DNA from: an uncultured Bacteroidales bacterium
GTDB taxonomy: Bacteria; Bacteroidota; Bacteroidia; Bacteroidales; CAIXZF01
NCBI GenBank assembly: GCA_903923925.1
Contig: CAIXZF010000013.1
Span: 1 to 32,601 of the forward strand
Length of the DNA stretch: 32,601 bases
Direction of reading: 5' to 3'
This document shows, piece by piece, positions 24,307 through 32,601 of the stretch (within the stretch, counting starts at the first letter, position 1; the number at the start of each line of letters is the position of its first letter). The position numbers were made by a program, and so were the translations under genes. The notes below the pieces were generated by a model that did not search any database, was not told the DNA's origin, and was given only the letters and a program-made list of their open reading frames with translations.

Positions 24307-27300
24307 CAAACAAAGGTTTTTCTTTCGATGCCGTTATTTTCGACCTTGACGGCGTCATTACACAAACAGCACTGGCACACAGCAGGGCCTGGACAAAAAT
24401 GTTCAACGACTACCTGCGGCAGCGTGAAAAACTGTATGCCGAAGAATTCAGGGAATTTACGCACGAGAACGATTATCTGCGGTATGTCGATGGCAAACCA
24501 AGGTATGATGGTGTGCACTCTTTCCTTGAATCACGTGGTATTTCAATTCCGTTTGGTGAACTAACCGATGGGGAAAATGAAGATACTGTATGTGGACTTG
24601 GAAACAGAAAGAATGCTGCTTTTAACGAAGTGCTTGCTACAGAAGGTGTTAAAGTTTACGAATCTACAGTTGCTCTTATGCAGATTCTCAGAGATGAAGG
24701 AATCAGGGTAGGAGTAGCATCATCCAGCAAAAATTGCCGTCCCGTTCTCGAAACCGCAGGATTGTTGCATCTGGTTGAAACCATTGTTGATGGAGTTGTT
24801 TCTGCAGAGATGAACCTTAAAGGCAAGCCAGCACCTGATATTTTTCTTACTGCAAGTCATAACCTGGGTGTTAATCCATCAAGAGCTATTGTTGTTGAAG
24901 ATGCAGTATCAGGAGTTGCTGCCGGAAAAGCAGGAAACTTTGGATTGGTAGTTGGTATTGCCAGGGAGGAAAATGTTCATGAATTGTTGGTGAGTGGTGC
25001 CGACTTTGTTGTGTCGGATATGGTGGATTGCACAATTGCAACACTGGAATCATGGTTTAAAGGAGGTTTGAATGAAGATAACTGGTCCATTACTTATCAT
25101 GCTTATGAGCCAGATAAAGAACGCACCAGAGAGGCATTGCTGGCAATCGGAAACGGCTATTTCGGGACAAGGGGTGCAAATGAAGAATCCGATTCGAATG
25201 TGATAAATTATCCGGGCACTTACATTGCCGGTCTTTACAACAGGCTTAGTACAGAGGTTTCCGGACATGCAGTGGAAAATGAGGATTTCGTAAATGCACC
25301 CAATTGGTTAAAAATAACATTCAGGATAGGAGAGGAGGATTGGTTTGATTGCAATACTGCAAAAATTCTATCTGTTATTCGTAAGCTTAATTTCCGTAAT
25401 GGATTGTTAACCAGAATATTAATTATTAGGGATAAAAAAGGAAGAGAAACAAAAATAACCTCTATCCGGATGGCATCCATGGCAGATCCCCACCTGGCAG
25501 CAATCCGGTATACAGTATTACCGCTTAATTATAGCGAAAAAATCACATTCCGGTCTGGACTCAATGGAGCTATTATTAATGAAAATGTTGAACGATACAA
25601 ATCGCTCAATCAAAAACATCTCAAGCCAATTCGTGAGTTTGCGGAGGATAATCGGATTGAACTGCTTGTTTCGACAACTCAATCTGGAGTTTTTATAGCA
25701 GAAGTGGCTGAGCATCTCTTTTTTACCGATAATAAAGCTTTGGCAATCAATAGTTGGCATGAAGTTGGTCCCGCTTCAGTTTATGGTATGGCAACTGTTG
25801 ATGCAATCCAGGGAAGAGCCTATACAATTGAAAAGAAGCTGGCAATCTACACATCAAAAGCTGATGATGTTGTTGAGCCTTTAGTACAGGCCCGGCAGGC
25901 TTTATCTGAGTCAAAAGATTTTGGGATAATGCTGAAAGATAGTTCTATTGCCTGGGATAAAATTTGGCAGAAGATTGATATTCAGATTGGTGGCGATAGA
26001 TTTTCGCAAAAAATGATGCGAATGCATTTGTATCATCTGATGGTATCAATGTCGCAGCACAACGAGAAAATTGATGCCGGTATAACTGCACGCGGATTGC
26101 ATGGTGAGGCTTACAGAGGACACATTTTCTGGGACGAGATTTTTATAATGCCGATCTATAATCTGAATCTTCCTGATGTTGCAAAATCAATGCTGATGTA
26201 CAGGTACAGAAGGCTTGATGAAGCCCGAAAAAATGCAGTGAAATCAGCGTATCGCGGTGCTATGTTTCCATGGCAGAGCGGCAGCGATGGCCGTGAAGAA
26301 ACACAGACAATACATCTGAATCCGCTTTCAGGACTCTGGGATCCAGATCATAGCTGTTTGCAAAGGCATGTGAGCCTTGCTGTTGCATTCAATATCTGGC
26401 ACTATATTCAAACTACCGAAGATCTTGTTTTCCTTAAGGATTTCGGTGCGGAACTTTTCCTTGAAATATGCAGATTCTGGGCGAGCAAATGTGAATACAA
26501 TGAAAAGACTAATCGTTATGATCTGACGAAAGTTATGGGACCCGACGAGTTTCATGAGCAATATGAGGGAGCTGCAGAAGGCGGTCTTAACAACAATGCA
26601 TACACTAATTTAATGGTGGCATGGATGTTTAACAGGGCTTTTGATCTTATAGACCTTCTTAATAATGATAGTAAAACAGTTTTTCAGAAGCTTGGATTGA
26701 CTTCAGATGAACTCGAAGGATGGAGTAAAATATCCAGGGGTTTAAACCTGTGTATTAACGACGACGGAATTATAGCGCAGTATGAAGGATATTTTGATCT
26801 GAAAGAGCTTGATTGGCAATACTATAAGAATAAATACGGAAACATTTACCGCATGGATAGAATTCTTAAATCGGAAGGTAAGTCGCCTGACGAGTTTAAG
26901 GTAGCCAAACAGGCTGATATGTTGATGACCTTCTATAACCTGGATAAAGCCGAAGTTGATAAGCTTTTACAACAGCTGGGCTATCAATTGCCAGCTGATT
27001 ATCTGCAAAAAAACCTGGAGTATTATTTTAAGCGGACATCTCATGGAAGTACGCTGAGCCGCATTGTACATGCCAGGCTGGCTTCACTTGCAGGAAGTCC
27101 TGAAATGAGCTGGCAACTATACTCCGAGGCTCTGGCAAGCGATTATAATGATATCCAGGGAGGAACTACAGCAGAAGGAATCCATGCTGGTGTAATGGGA
27201 GGCACTGTTTTAATTGCACTTTCAACCTATGCCGGTATAAATACGAACGGAGAACACTTAAGTCTGTCGCCAGCACTTCCAGAAGCATGGAACCATATTT

Positions 27301-27446
27301 CCTGTAAAATAATTTTCAGAGGTACAGCGTATGCTCTGTTTATTGGAAATAAATGCATTAAGATTTGTGCTTCAAAAAATACAGACGTTTTTGTTAATAA
27401 TCAAAAAATCAGCTTATTAGCTGATATTGAGACTGTGATTAATTAA
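24291..27446 (+). CDS. Beta-phosphoglucomutase / GH65 disaccharide phosphorylase fusion
   Basis: A 1051-residue cytoplasmic protein. Residues 1-about 250 are a HAD beta-phosphoglucomutase-type domain: D18 and D20 in FDLDGVI, ASSSKN, GKPAPD and VVEDAVSG. Residues about 265-1051 are GH65: AIGNGYFGTRG, ARGLHGEAYRGHIFWDE, GPDEFHE (E753/E756 region, holding the likely acid) and the phosphate-loop motif HGSTLS (918-923). The phosphorylase would split maltose, trehalose or kojibiose into glucose and beta-glucose 1-phosphate, which the first domain turns into glucose 6-phosphate. The segment between GPDEFHE and NNAYTN is longer than in classical maltose phosphorylases and resembles the actinobacterial Rv3401/OtsB1-type branch. 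The ATG lies 16 bp inside the TreS-like gene. The disaccharide substrate cannot be assigned. Confidence 0.87.
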   Translation: MDQIITNKGFSFDAVIFDLDGVITQTALAHSRAWTKMFNDYLRQREKLYAEEFREFTHENDYLRYVDGKPRYDGVHSFLESRGISIPFGELTDGENEDTVCGLGNRKNAAFNEVLATEGVKVYESTVALMQILRDEGIRVGVASSSKNCRPVLETAGLLHLVETIVDGVVSAEMNLKGKPAPDIFLTASHNLGVNPSRAIVVEDAVSGVAAGKAGNFGLVVGIAREENVHELLVSGADFVVSDMVDCTIATLESWFKGGLNEDNWSITYHAYEPDKERTREALLAIGNGYFGTRGANEESDSNVINYPGTYIAGLYNRLSTEVSGHAVENEDFVNAPNWLKITFRIGEEDWFDCNTAKILSVIRKLNFRNGLLTRILIIRDKKGRETKITSIRMASMADPHLAAIRYTVLPLNYSEKITFRSGLNGAIINENVERYKSLNQKHLKPIREFAEDNRIELLVSTTQSGVFIAEVAEHLFFTDNKALAINSWHEVGPASVYGMATVDAIQGRAYTIEKKLAIYTSKADDVVEPLVQARQALSESKDFGIMLKDSSIAWDKIWQKIDIQIGGDRFSQKMMRMHLYHLMVSMSQHNEKIDAGITARGLHGEAYRGHIFWDEIFIMPIYNLNLPDVAKSMLMYRYRRLDEARKNAVKSAYRGAMFPWQSGSDGREETQTIHLNPLSGLWDPDHSCLQRHVSLAVAFNIWHYIQTTEDLVFLKDFGAELFLEICRFWASKCEYNEKTNRYDLTKVMGPDEFHEQYEGAAEGGLNNNAYTNLMVAWMFNRAFDLIDLLNNDSKTVFQKLGLTSDELEGWSKISRGLNLCINDDGIIAQYEGYFDLKELDWQYYKNKYGNIYRMDRILKSEGKSPDEFKVAKQADMLMTFYNLDKAEVDKLLQQLGYQLPADYLQKNLEYYFKRTSHGSTLSRIVHARLASLAGSPEMSWQLYSEALASDYNDIQGGTTAEGIHAGVMGGTVLIALSTYAGINTNGEHLSLSPALPEAWNHISCKIIFRGTAYALFIGNKCIKICASKNTDVFVNNQKISLLADIETVIN

Positions 27447-27535
27447 CAAGCTTAGGTTCAGAGGAGTGTAGATTAATACAATTTGATGATAATCATGCCC
27501 TGATAGATTGTAGTTTTCCTTCCACTTATTTTGAT

Positions 27536-27543
27536 TACTTTTG
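27536..27543 (+). promoter_or_regulatory. Candidate -7 box for the arylsulfotransferase-family gene
   Basis: TACTTTTG is an exact TAnnTTTG match 43 bp before the ATG at 27587. No TTG lies at the ideal -33 distance (one is 25 bp upstream). Nothing else was recognised in 27447-27586. Confidence 0.4.
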
Positions 27544-27586
27544 ATACTCAGTTTTCTAATTTTTCTGATATCAAAATCAACTCAAA

Positions 27587-29275
27587 ATGAAGCGAAATTT
27601 CTCTGCCAGCACTAAATTATTGTTTTTTAATCATCAGATTATTAAACAGATAAGCTGCCTGTTTGCACTTTTATTATTTGCTGCTTCCATGAATTTAAAA
27701 GCCCAGACAATGGGTTTAATGCAACATAGTTCCGGAACGGATGATGATGGCCTTGTACTTTTTGCTCCAATTCAGAATGGAAATACCTACCTGATGGATA
27801 AGTGCGGGAAACTTATTCATACCTGGTCTGATACAGCAACTCCGGGCCATTCAGTATATTTTTATCCCGATGGCGACCTATTGAGAACGAGCGATGCCGG
27901 AAATCCTGCCTTCCTTTTAGCCGGGCATGGTGGTGTGATTAAAAAAATTGACTGGAATAATAATGTTGTTTGGAGCTATAAGATATCAGACAGTATTCAA
28001 TGTCAGCACCATGATGTCCGCCTGCTCCCCAATGGAAACATTCTGGCCGTTGTATGGCAGAAAAAAACCAAAGCCGAAGCAATAGCAAACGGACGCAGAC
28101 CCAATATGGTTGGAAATACCTTGAACAGTGAAAAAATTATTGAAATTCAACCTGTTGGCACCGATTCTGCAACAATTGTTTGGGAATGGAATGTTTGGGA
28201 TCATCTAGTTCAGGTTTTCGACAGTCTGAAACCGAATTATGGAGTAATAGCTGATCACCCTGAATTGGTGAATTTTAATTATAAAGCCACTGTTAACGCT
28301 GAATGGCTGCATGTAAATTCTGTTGATTACAATCCAACGTTTAATCAGATTATGATTTGCGCACATAACCTGAATGAGATCTGGGTAATCGACCATAGTA
28401 CCACAACTGCTGAGGCTGCCAGCCATAGCGGTGGAGTTTATGGAAAGGGTGGTGACTTGCTTTACCGTTGGGGCAATCCCCTTGCATATCAGCATGGAAC
28501 GCTTGCAGATCAGAAACTTTTCGGAATGCACAATGCACACTGGATTACGAATGAATTGCCAAAGGCCGGCAAAATTATTTTATTCAACAACGGAATTAGT
28601 CGTCCTGCAGGAATGTATTCATCTGCGGAAATCTTAACTCTGCCATACGATGCTTCAGGCGTTTACCCTTCAACTTTACCTTACGGCCCGGCTGCTCAGG
28701 ACTGGATTTATACTGCTCCTGTCCCTACCGACTTTTTCTCGAACAATATCTCTGGAGCCACTCAGCTTCCGAATGGTAATGTGTTGATTTGCAGTGGTCA
28801 ATCTGGCACATTTTTTGAAGTCGATTCACTTAAAAATATAAAATGGTCCTACATTAATCCTGTCGGATTAAGCGGACCTCAGACCCAGGGAAGTAATCCG
28901 GTTCAGAATGCAGTTTTCAGATGTCCGTCGTATCCAAAAACCTTTGCTGGCTTTTCAGGCCATACATTAACACCAGGACTGCCGATAGAGGTAAATCCTC
29001 TGCCTTATATTTGCGATTTGACTACCAGTATTGTAAACCCTTTTACTGTTAACAATCTAAGCAATTCTCCAAATCCTGCCAGCGATTACGTTACCATACA
29101 AACTCATCTCACAAACTTCAAAGTTCAGGTATATTCTGTTGGAAGTGAGCTGGTATTTACCGGGAATAATACGAATGAAATTAACACAAAAACCTGGAAA
29201 GCAGGAATGTATTTCATTGTTGTTTGTTCAGACAGAGGCGAACGTCAGAATAGTAAACTGCTTATTTCCCGGTAG
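27587..29275 (+). CDS. Arylsulfotransferase (ASST)-family protein with T9SS sorting domain
   Basis: 562 residues: a long N-region then a hydrophobic signal (about 21-36, cleavage near LKAQ), a beta-propeller-type ASST domain, and a T9SS type A sorting domain (from about 493, SPNPASDYV; ends GMYFIVVCSDRG...KLLISR). Family hallmarks are DKCGKLIHTW (71-80), QHHDVRLLPNGN (140-151), EWLHVNSVDYNP (239-250) and GMHNAHWI (313-320). In PAPS-independent arylsulfate sulfotransferases, histidines of such motifs carry the sulfate. Whether this protein is catalytic or just a propeller is unknown. It probably has its own transcript and no evident tie to the glucan locus. Confidence 0.8.
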   Translation: MKRNFSASTKLLFFNHQIIKQISCLFALLLFAASMNLKAQTMGLMQHSSGTDDDGLVLFAPIQNGNTYLMDKCGKLIHTWSDTATPGHSVYFYPDGDLLRTSDAGNPAFLLAGHGGVIKKIDWNNNVVWSYKISDSIQCQHHDVRLLPNGNILAVVWQKKTKAEAIANGRRPNMVGNTLNSEKIIEIQPVGTDSATIVWEWNVWDHLVQVFDSLKPNYGVIADHPELVNFNYKATVNAEWLHVNSVDYNPTFNQIMICAHNLNEIWVIDHSTTTAEAASHSGGVYGKGGDLLYRWGNPLAYQHGTLADQKLFGMHNAHWITNELPKAGKIILFNNGISRPAGMYSSAEILTLPYDASGVYPSTLPYGPAAQDWIYTAPVPTDFFSNNISGATQLPNGNVLICSGQSGTFFEVDSLKNIKWSYINPVGLSGPQTQGSNPVQNAVFRCPSYPKTFAGFSGHTLTPGLPIEVNPLPYICDLTTSIVNPFTVNNLSNSPNPASDYVTIQTHLTNFKVQVYSVGSELVFTGNNTNEINTKTWKAGMYFIVVCSDRGERQNSKLLISR

Positions 29276-29401
29276 TAAGATCAGCTAAGGAATATTGTAG
29301 AATCAATAAAATAATTTTTTCTGAACTTTAAATCTAATGCATTGCATTATATATATAGCCCAGATGGCTTTAATGTTATTAGAAAATGCGGGGTAGGAAT
29401 A

Positions 29402-29424
29402 ATTATTGCCCTTAGGGCAATAAT
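29402..29424. repeat. Inverted repeat between converging genes (possible terminator)
   Basis: ATTATTGCCCT, one base, AGGGCAATAAT: an 11-bp perfect inverted repeat. It lies midway in the 215-bp gap between the convergent ASST-family and CARDB genes, where a bidirectional terminator would be expected. No long T tract follows, and with a one-base centre the top few pairs would have to open. The rest of 29276-29490 is AT-rich, with a short AGCC/GGCT stem near 29357. Confidence 0.6.
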
Positions 29425-29490
29425 GAAATGGCGAACTAAACCAATGTGCAAATCTACAATAAACCAGTATAGCAATAAGAAGAACTAAAA

Positions 29491-31278
29491 CTATCTGGTT
29501 TTAACAATAGTCCCTTTTACGTTAACCCCTTGTCCGATAACATGAGCAAAGTAAAGGCCTACAGGTAGTGAAACCAAATCAACTTCGCATTGAGTCTTGT
29601 TCATAACATCTGTCTTTTGAACCAAAGAACCCTGCCTGTTGTAAAGTTCCAACGTTTCTGAGCCAGCTGGCAGATTTATATATGTGGTTTCCGAAGTTGG
29701 ATTGGGGTAACTTTTAAGATTAGAAGTTGCTGATTGATCAGTTGAAGGGATAGGAGAATCGGAAGGCGACATAAATTGTTTAAAAAAGAAATTGTTTGTT
29801 TCAATACTTTCTGTTACAATTTCCGTGGCATCTGCTCTGATTACTATATAATGGATCCCTGCTCCAATTGCTGCAGGCATAGTAAGCTGCCTGACTTTAA
29901 AGATATATGTTGCTGGTAGTACGCCGGGAAATGAATCACTTCCAAGGAGCACATCATTGGTGCTAAATAAGTTATCGTTTGATAAGTAGTATTTTACAAC
30001 ACTATTCCCGGCATTTGCTGTTCCGATATTTTTAAGCAGGTAGCTAATGGTAAAAGTACTTCCGCTTAAAGGGTTTGCTGGAGTTAGGAAGGGTTCGCCA
30101 ATTATCAGGTCAGGCTTAGGAACTTCAATTTGAAATACCTTGAAGCAGGTATTATTTGTTTCGTTACTTTCTGTCACAATTTCAGTGGCATCAGCCCTGG
30201 CAATAATAAATTTTGAGGCTCCCATAGTTGCAGGCAAGGTTAATACCTTCGTTTTTGTGATAATCATAGTAGGGGCAAGAGCTGCAACGGAATCGAGACC
30301 AAGAAGTATATCATTTGCTGAAAAGATGTTGTCTGTAGAAAAATAATATTTTACAATACTTGCTGTTGCTGCACTTAACCCGATATTTTTAATTTTAACG
30401 CTTGCAGTTAACGTATTTACGGGTATTGTAGTGATATTGGTGAGCATCAATTCAGTTGCAGTAAGATCTGGTAATGTGTTTGTAAGGGTTATTGGCCTGG
30501 AAATGATGTTGTTGGTTTCGTTTGACTCAGTAACAATTTCGGTGGCATCTGCCCTGAAAAGGATGAATCGTGGCCCTACACCTGCAGCTAAAGGAAGTAC
30601 AAGTTGATGTGTTTTTAGCATAAACGTACTTGGAGCAAGAATTCCGATAGAATCTGAACCTAACATTACATCATTGCTGCTGAAAGTAGCATCTGTTGAA
30701 AAATAATATTTAAGCACACTTTTTCCCGCCTGGGCAGCTCCGATATTAAATACTTTGCAGCTAACTGAAATGCTTGATCCTGCATTAGCAGAAACAGGAG
30801 TGAGGGTTGCGGCATCTGGTGTAAGGTCTGGTTTTAACGCAGCCCCAGGCATAAATTCTTTATATTTACTATTGTTGTTCTCAAGAGCCTCTGTAATTAT
30901 TTCTGTTGCATCAGATCTCACAAAAATGTATTTGGCAGTTGTTCCTGTTGCAGATGCTGGCAATATTAATTGGCGAATTTTCGTAAAAGAAATGTTGGGT
31001 GCCAGTCCGGGGATACTATCCTGACCCAAAAGAATATCTGTATTTGATAATACATTATCTGTTGAATAATAGTATTTTACAACAGAGGCAACAGCAAAAG
31101 AACCTCCAATATTTTTTAGTACTGCAGTCACGGTAAAAGTCCCTCCGGCTACAGGGTTAATTGGTGTGAGCACCACAGAAGTTACAGTAAGATCTGGTAA
31201 TAATGTTTGGCTAAAGGCTGTTGCAGACAATGCGGTTAAAAACATTAACACGATTACAAGAGTAATTTTTGTTTTCAT
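29491..31278 (-). CDS. Exported protein with four CARDB repeats and T9SS sorting domain
   Basis: 595 residues from the ATG at 31278. The longer start at 31320 is rejected because it puts 14 polar residues before a good signal peptide (MKTKITLVIVLMFLTALSA) and would precede the promoter candidate. Four tandem CARDB-like Ig domains of about 115-120 residues begin LPDLTVTSV, KPDLTPDAA, LPDLTATEL and KPDLIIGEP. Each contains KNIG or a similar strand, VKYYxSxDN, LLGxDS and a closing RADATEIVTES-x-ETNN. A T9SS type A sorting domain follows (YPNPTSETTYI... to the end). Probably a cell-surface or secreted adhesion/scaffold protein; there is no catalytic domain and no recognisable ligand. Confidence 0.85.
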   Translation of the reverse strand: MKTKITLVIVLMFLTALSATAFSQTLLPDLTVTSVVLTPINPVAGGTFTVTAVLKNIGGSFAVASVVKYYYSTDNVLSNTDILLGQDSIPGLAPNISFTKIRQLILPASATGTTAKYIFVRSDATEIITEALENNNSKYKEFMPGAALKPDLTPDAATLTPVSANAGSSISVSCKVFNIGAAQAGKSVLKYYFSTDATFSSNDVMLGSDSIGILAPSTFMLKTHQLVLPLAAGVGPRFILFRADATEIVTESNETNNIISRPITLTNTLPDLTATELMLTNITTIPVNTLTASVKIKNIGLSAATASIVKYYFSTDNIFSANDILLGLDSVAALAPTMIITKTKVLTLPATMGASKFIIARADATEIVTESNETNNTCFKVFQIEVPKPDLIIGEPFLTPANPLSGSTFTISYLLKNIGTANAGNSVVKYYLSNDNLFSTNDVLLGSDSFPGVLPATYIFKVRQLTMPAAIGAGIHYIVIRADATEIVTESIETNNFFFKQFMSPSDSPIPSTDQSATSNLKSYPNPTSETTYINLPAGSETLELYNRQGSLVQKTDVMNKTQCEVDLVSLPVGLYFAHVIGQGVNVKGTIVKTR

Positions 31279-31324
31279 AATGTTTTGAGAAAAAGAATTA
31301 ATATACCTGTTTATTTTCAATTTA

Positions 31325-31332
31325 CAAATATA
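31325..31332 (-). promoter_or_regulatory. Candidate -7 box for the CARDB gene
   Basis: Minus-strand TATATTTG exactly matches TAnnTTTG, 47 bp upstream of the ATG at 31278. The -33 TTG is not found at the expected spacing. Confidence 0.35.
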
Positions 31333-31457
31333 TTAAAATCTCAAGGAGTGGTTTGTTAATAAATGATAAAATTTTACAGCAACGCGATTAAGATTTTTTT
31401 TGATGCAATTGTTCAAATCAATTAATCTCATTGTCAAAGTCTGAATTCCCGATCCGT

Positions 31458-31477
31458 AAAAAAGGCGCAAAAAGCGC
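31458..31477 (-). terminator. Weak intrinsic terminator candidate after ispE
   Basis: On the minus strand GCGC, five T, GCGC, C and six T, about 77 bp after the ispE stop. The stem is only 4 bp, so termination is doubtful. Nothing else was recognised in 31333-31553. Confidence 0.25.
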
Positions 31478-31553
31478 AAAGGACCAGCAAGAAATGCTAA
31501 TCCAAATCTTTAAATGAAGCTCAATTAACAACTTTGCTCAAGGGGACAAGCAG

Positions 31554-32333
31554 TTATTCTTTATTGAAGATTCCGTAAACAGCCGATCCGCTTCCTGTCA
31601 TTGAGGAATACAGGGCACCCTTCCTATAGAAATTTTCTTTTATCCTCTGTATTTCCGGATACTTGGGAAGTATTGAATCTTCAAAATCGTTGGATAAGCT
31701 GTTTTTCCATTGTGAAAGCGGCTGATTTAGAATATTTACCAATGATTCACGATCAGAACAGGGTGTAACTCCCTGGTAGGCTTCCTTTGTATCAATGTGA
31801 ATGCCAGGAAATTCAAGTTCTATCCTGTATTGACTTAAATCGAATTCAAATGGGTCAAGAATTTCTCCTTTTCCTCTTACAAGCTTTGGCTTACTTTCTA
31901 CAAAGAATGGACAATCACTCCCGATTTTCTCAGCGATATCGCACATTTTCTTCACATCAAGAGCAAGCCCAAAAAGCGTGTTAACCATCACGATTAACGA
32001 AGCGGCATCACTTGAACCTCCGCCCAAGCCAGCTCCCATTGGAATCACTTTATGCAGATGAATATGTATGCCTGGCAATGAAAATTCTTTCTGTAAAGCC
32101 TTCCATGCTTTTAGTACAAGGTTACTTTCCATCGGGCCCGATATTTTAAGTCCGCTGCTGCTAAAAGAATATCCTGAAGTTTCGGGTTTATCGTTTTTCG
32201 AAAATTGAGTAATTTCGAGGATATCCCGCATTTTTACAGGATAAAATACCGATTCAATAGTATGAAAACCATCTTCCCGCTTCGAAATAACATGAAGTCC
32301 CAGGTTGATTTTAGAGATTGGAAAACAGATCAT
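31554..32333 (-). CDS. ispE: 4-diphosphocytidyl-2-C-methyl-D-erythritol kinase
   Basis: 259 residues from the ATG at 32333 (MICFPISKINLGLHV). The upstream ATG at 32363 adds ten residues before the conserved AKINLGL-type start, so it is rejected. It is a GHMP kinase: SKINLGLHVISKREDGFH at the N-terminus, the ATP-binding PMGAGLGGGSSDAA loop (about 98-111), GSDCPFF, and a C-terminal MTGSGSAVYG loop. It phosphorylates CDP-methylerythritol in the MEP isoprenoid pathway in the cytoplasm. Length is close to the family norm. It is a housekeeping gene unconnected to the glucan locus and marks its outer flank. Confidence 0.93.
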   Translation of the reverse strand: MICFPISKINLGLHVISKREDGFHTIESVFYPVKMRDILEITQFSKNDKPETSGYSFSSSGLKISGPMESNLVLKAWKALQKEFSLPGIHIHLHKVIPMGAGLGGGSSDAASLIVMVNTLFGLALDVKKMCDIAEKIGSDCPFFVESKPKLVRGKGEILDPFEFDLSQYRIELEFPGIHIDTKEAYQGVTPCSDRESLVNILNQPLSQWKNSLSNDFEDSILPKYPEIQRIKENFYRKGALYSSMTGSGSAVYGIFNKE

Positions 32334-32601
32334 AATGCAAAATTCACTAAAAACCGGATACAAATTACAGAATATAGGGCGAAAACCTTATATTTCCCAA
32401 TGTCAACTCTTGGAAGCCACCCTACAATTGTTATTTTTGTATGTTATTTAAAGAATGTATATAATGCGAATCAAGGGTTAAAAAGTGTGATAACGCGAAG
32501 TTGTTAACAGTCTGATTGTTAGTAAATTATAAAAATATAAATTTTATAAAACCTTAGAAATCAGTATCTTAGATTTTTGTTCCACCAATCATCATAGGAT
32601 A
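32334..32601. other. AT-rich intergenic end of window
   Basis: I see no supported gene here. It should hold the ispE promoter (minus strand) and possibly the leader of a plus-strand gene beyond the window. TAATTTG-like and TAGATTTTTG stretches are near but not exact -7 boxes. Confidence 0.5.

Noticed and set aside
32205-32507. 100-residue plus-strand ORF at the end of the window
   Set aside because: Overlaps the start of ispE, has no signal, motif or domain-like pattern, and is compositionally an AT-rich chance ORF.

Overview
The window comes from a Bacteroidota chromosome, most likely a member of the Bacteroidia or Flavobacteriia. It has a SusC/SusD pair, lipoproteins whose mature ends start CKKD (a surface-export type signal), four proteins with C-terminal type IX secretion (T9SS) sorting domains, several matches to the Bacteroidota -7 box TAnnTTTG, few Shine-Dalgarno sites and moderate-to-low GC. 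No tRNA, rRNA, integrase, transposase or CRISPR array was found. Genus cannot be decided from the sequence alone.

Layout. 1-302: an intergenic repeat array built from three perfect 22-bp palindromes and two blocks of 14-bp tandem repeats. 335-3814: genes not obviously linked to the rest (a secreted phosphodiester glycosidase/NAGPA-domain protein, an ArsM-like methyltransferase on the minus strand, a T9SS-exported CotH-family protein), with twin hairpins between the first two. 3890-27446: a nearly complete alpha-glucan (starch/maltodextrin) utilisation locus. 27587-32333: a T9SS arylsulfotransferase-family protein, a T9SS protein with four CARDB repeats, and ispE.

How the glucan locus works (inferred from families and signals). 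A 936-aa T9SS-exported GH13 amylase (11613-14423) cuts starch outside the cell. SusE-like, DUF4961-like and DUF5004-like surface proteins (19129-22500) bind glucan, and SusC/SusD (14597-19117) import oligosaccharides into the periplasm. There a SusA-like neopullulanase (3890-5758), a GH31 alpha-glucosidase (5755-8586) and a second GH13 enzyme (8594-9943) finish the digestion. An SLC45-like MFS carrier (9949-11457, minus) moves small sugars into the cytoplasm. A trehalose-synthase-like GH13 protein (22648-24306) and a single-chain beta-phosphoglucomutase/GH65 phosphorylase fusion (24291-27446) would then convert maltose or trehalose by phosphorolysis to glucose plus glucose 6-phosphate. No SusR- or LacI-type regulator and no GH97 gene is present.

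Most interesting points: a degenerate copy of the window-start palindrome lies in frame inside the GH31 coding sequence; GH31 and the exported GH13 share an undescribed N-terminal module that may be related to the tandem modules of the DUF4961-like protein; the HAD-GH65 fusion overlaps a TreS-like gene lacking the usual TreS signature; and a 150-bp stretch of the susA-like gene is far more GC-rich than its surroundings.
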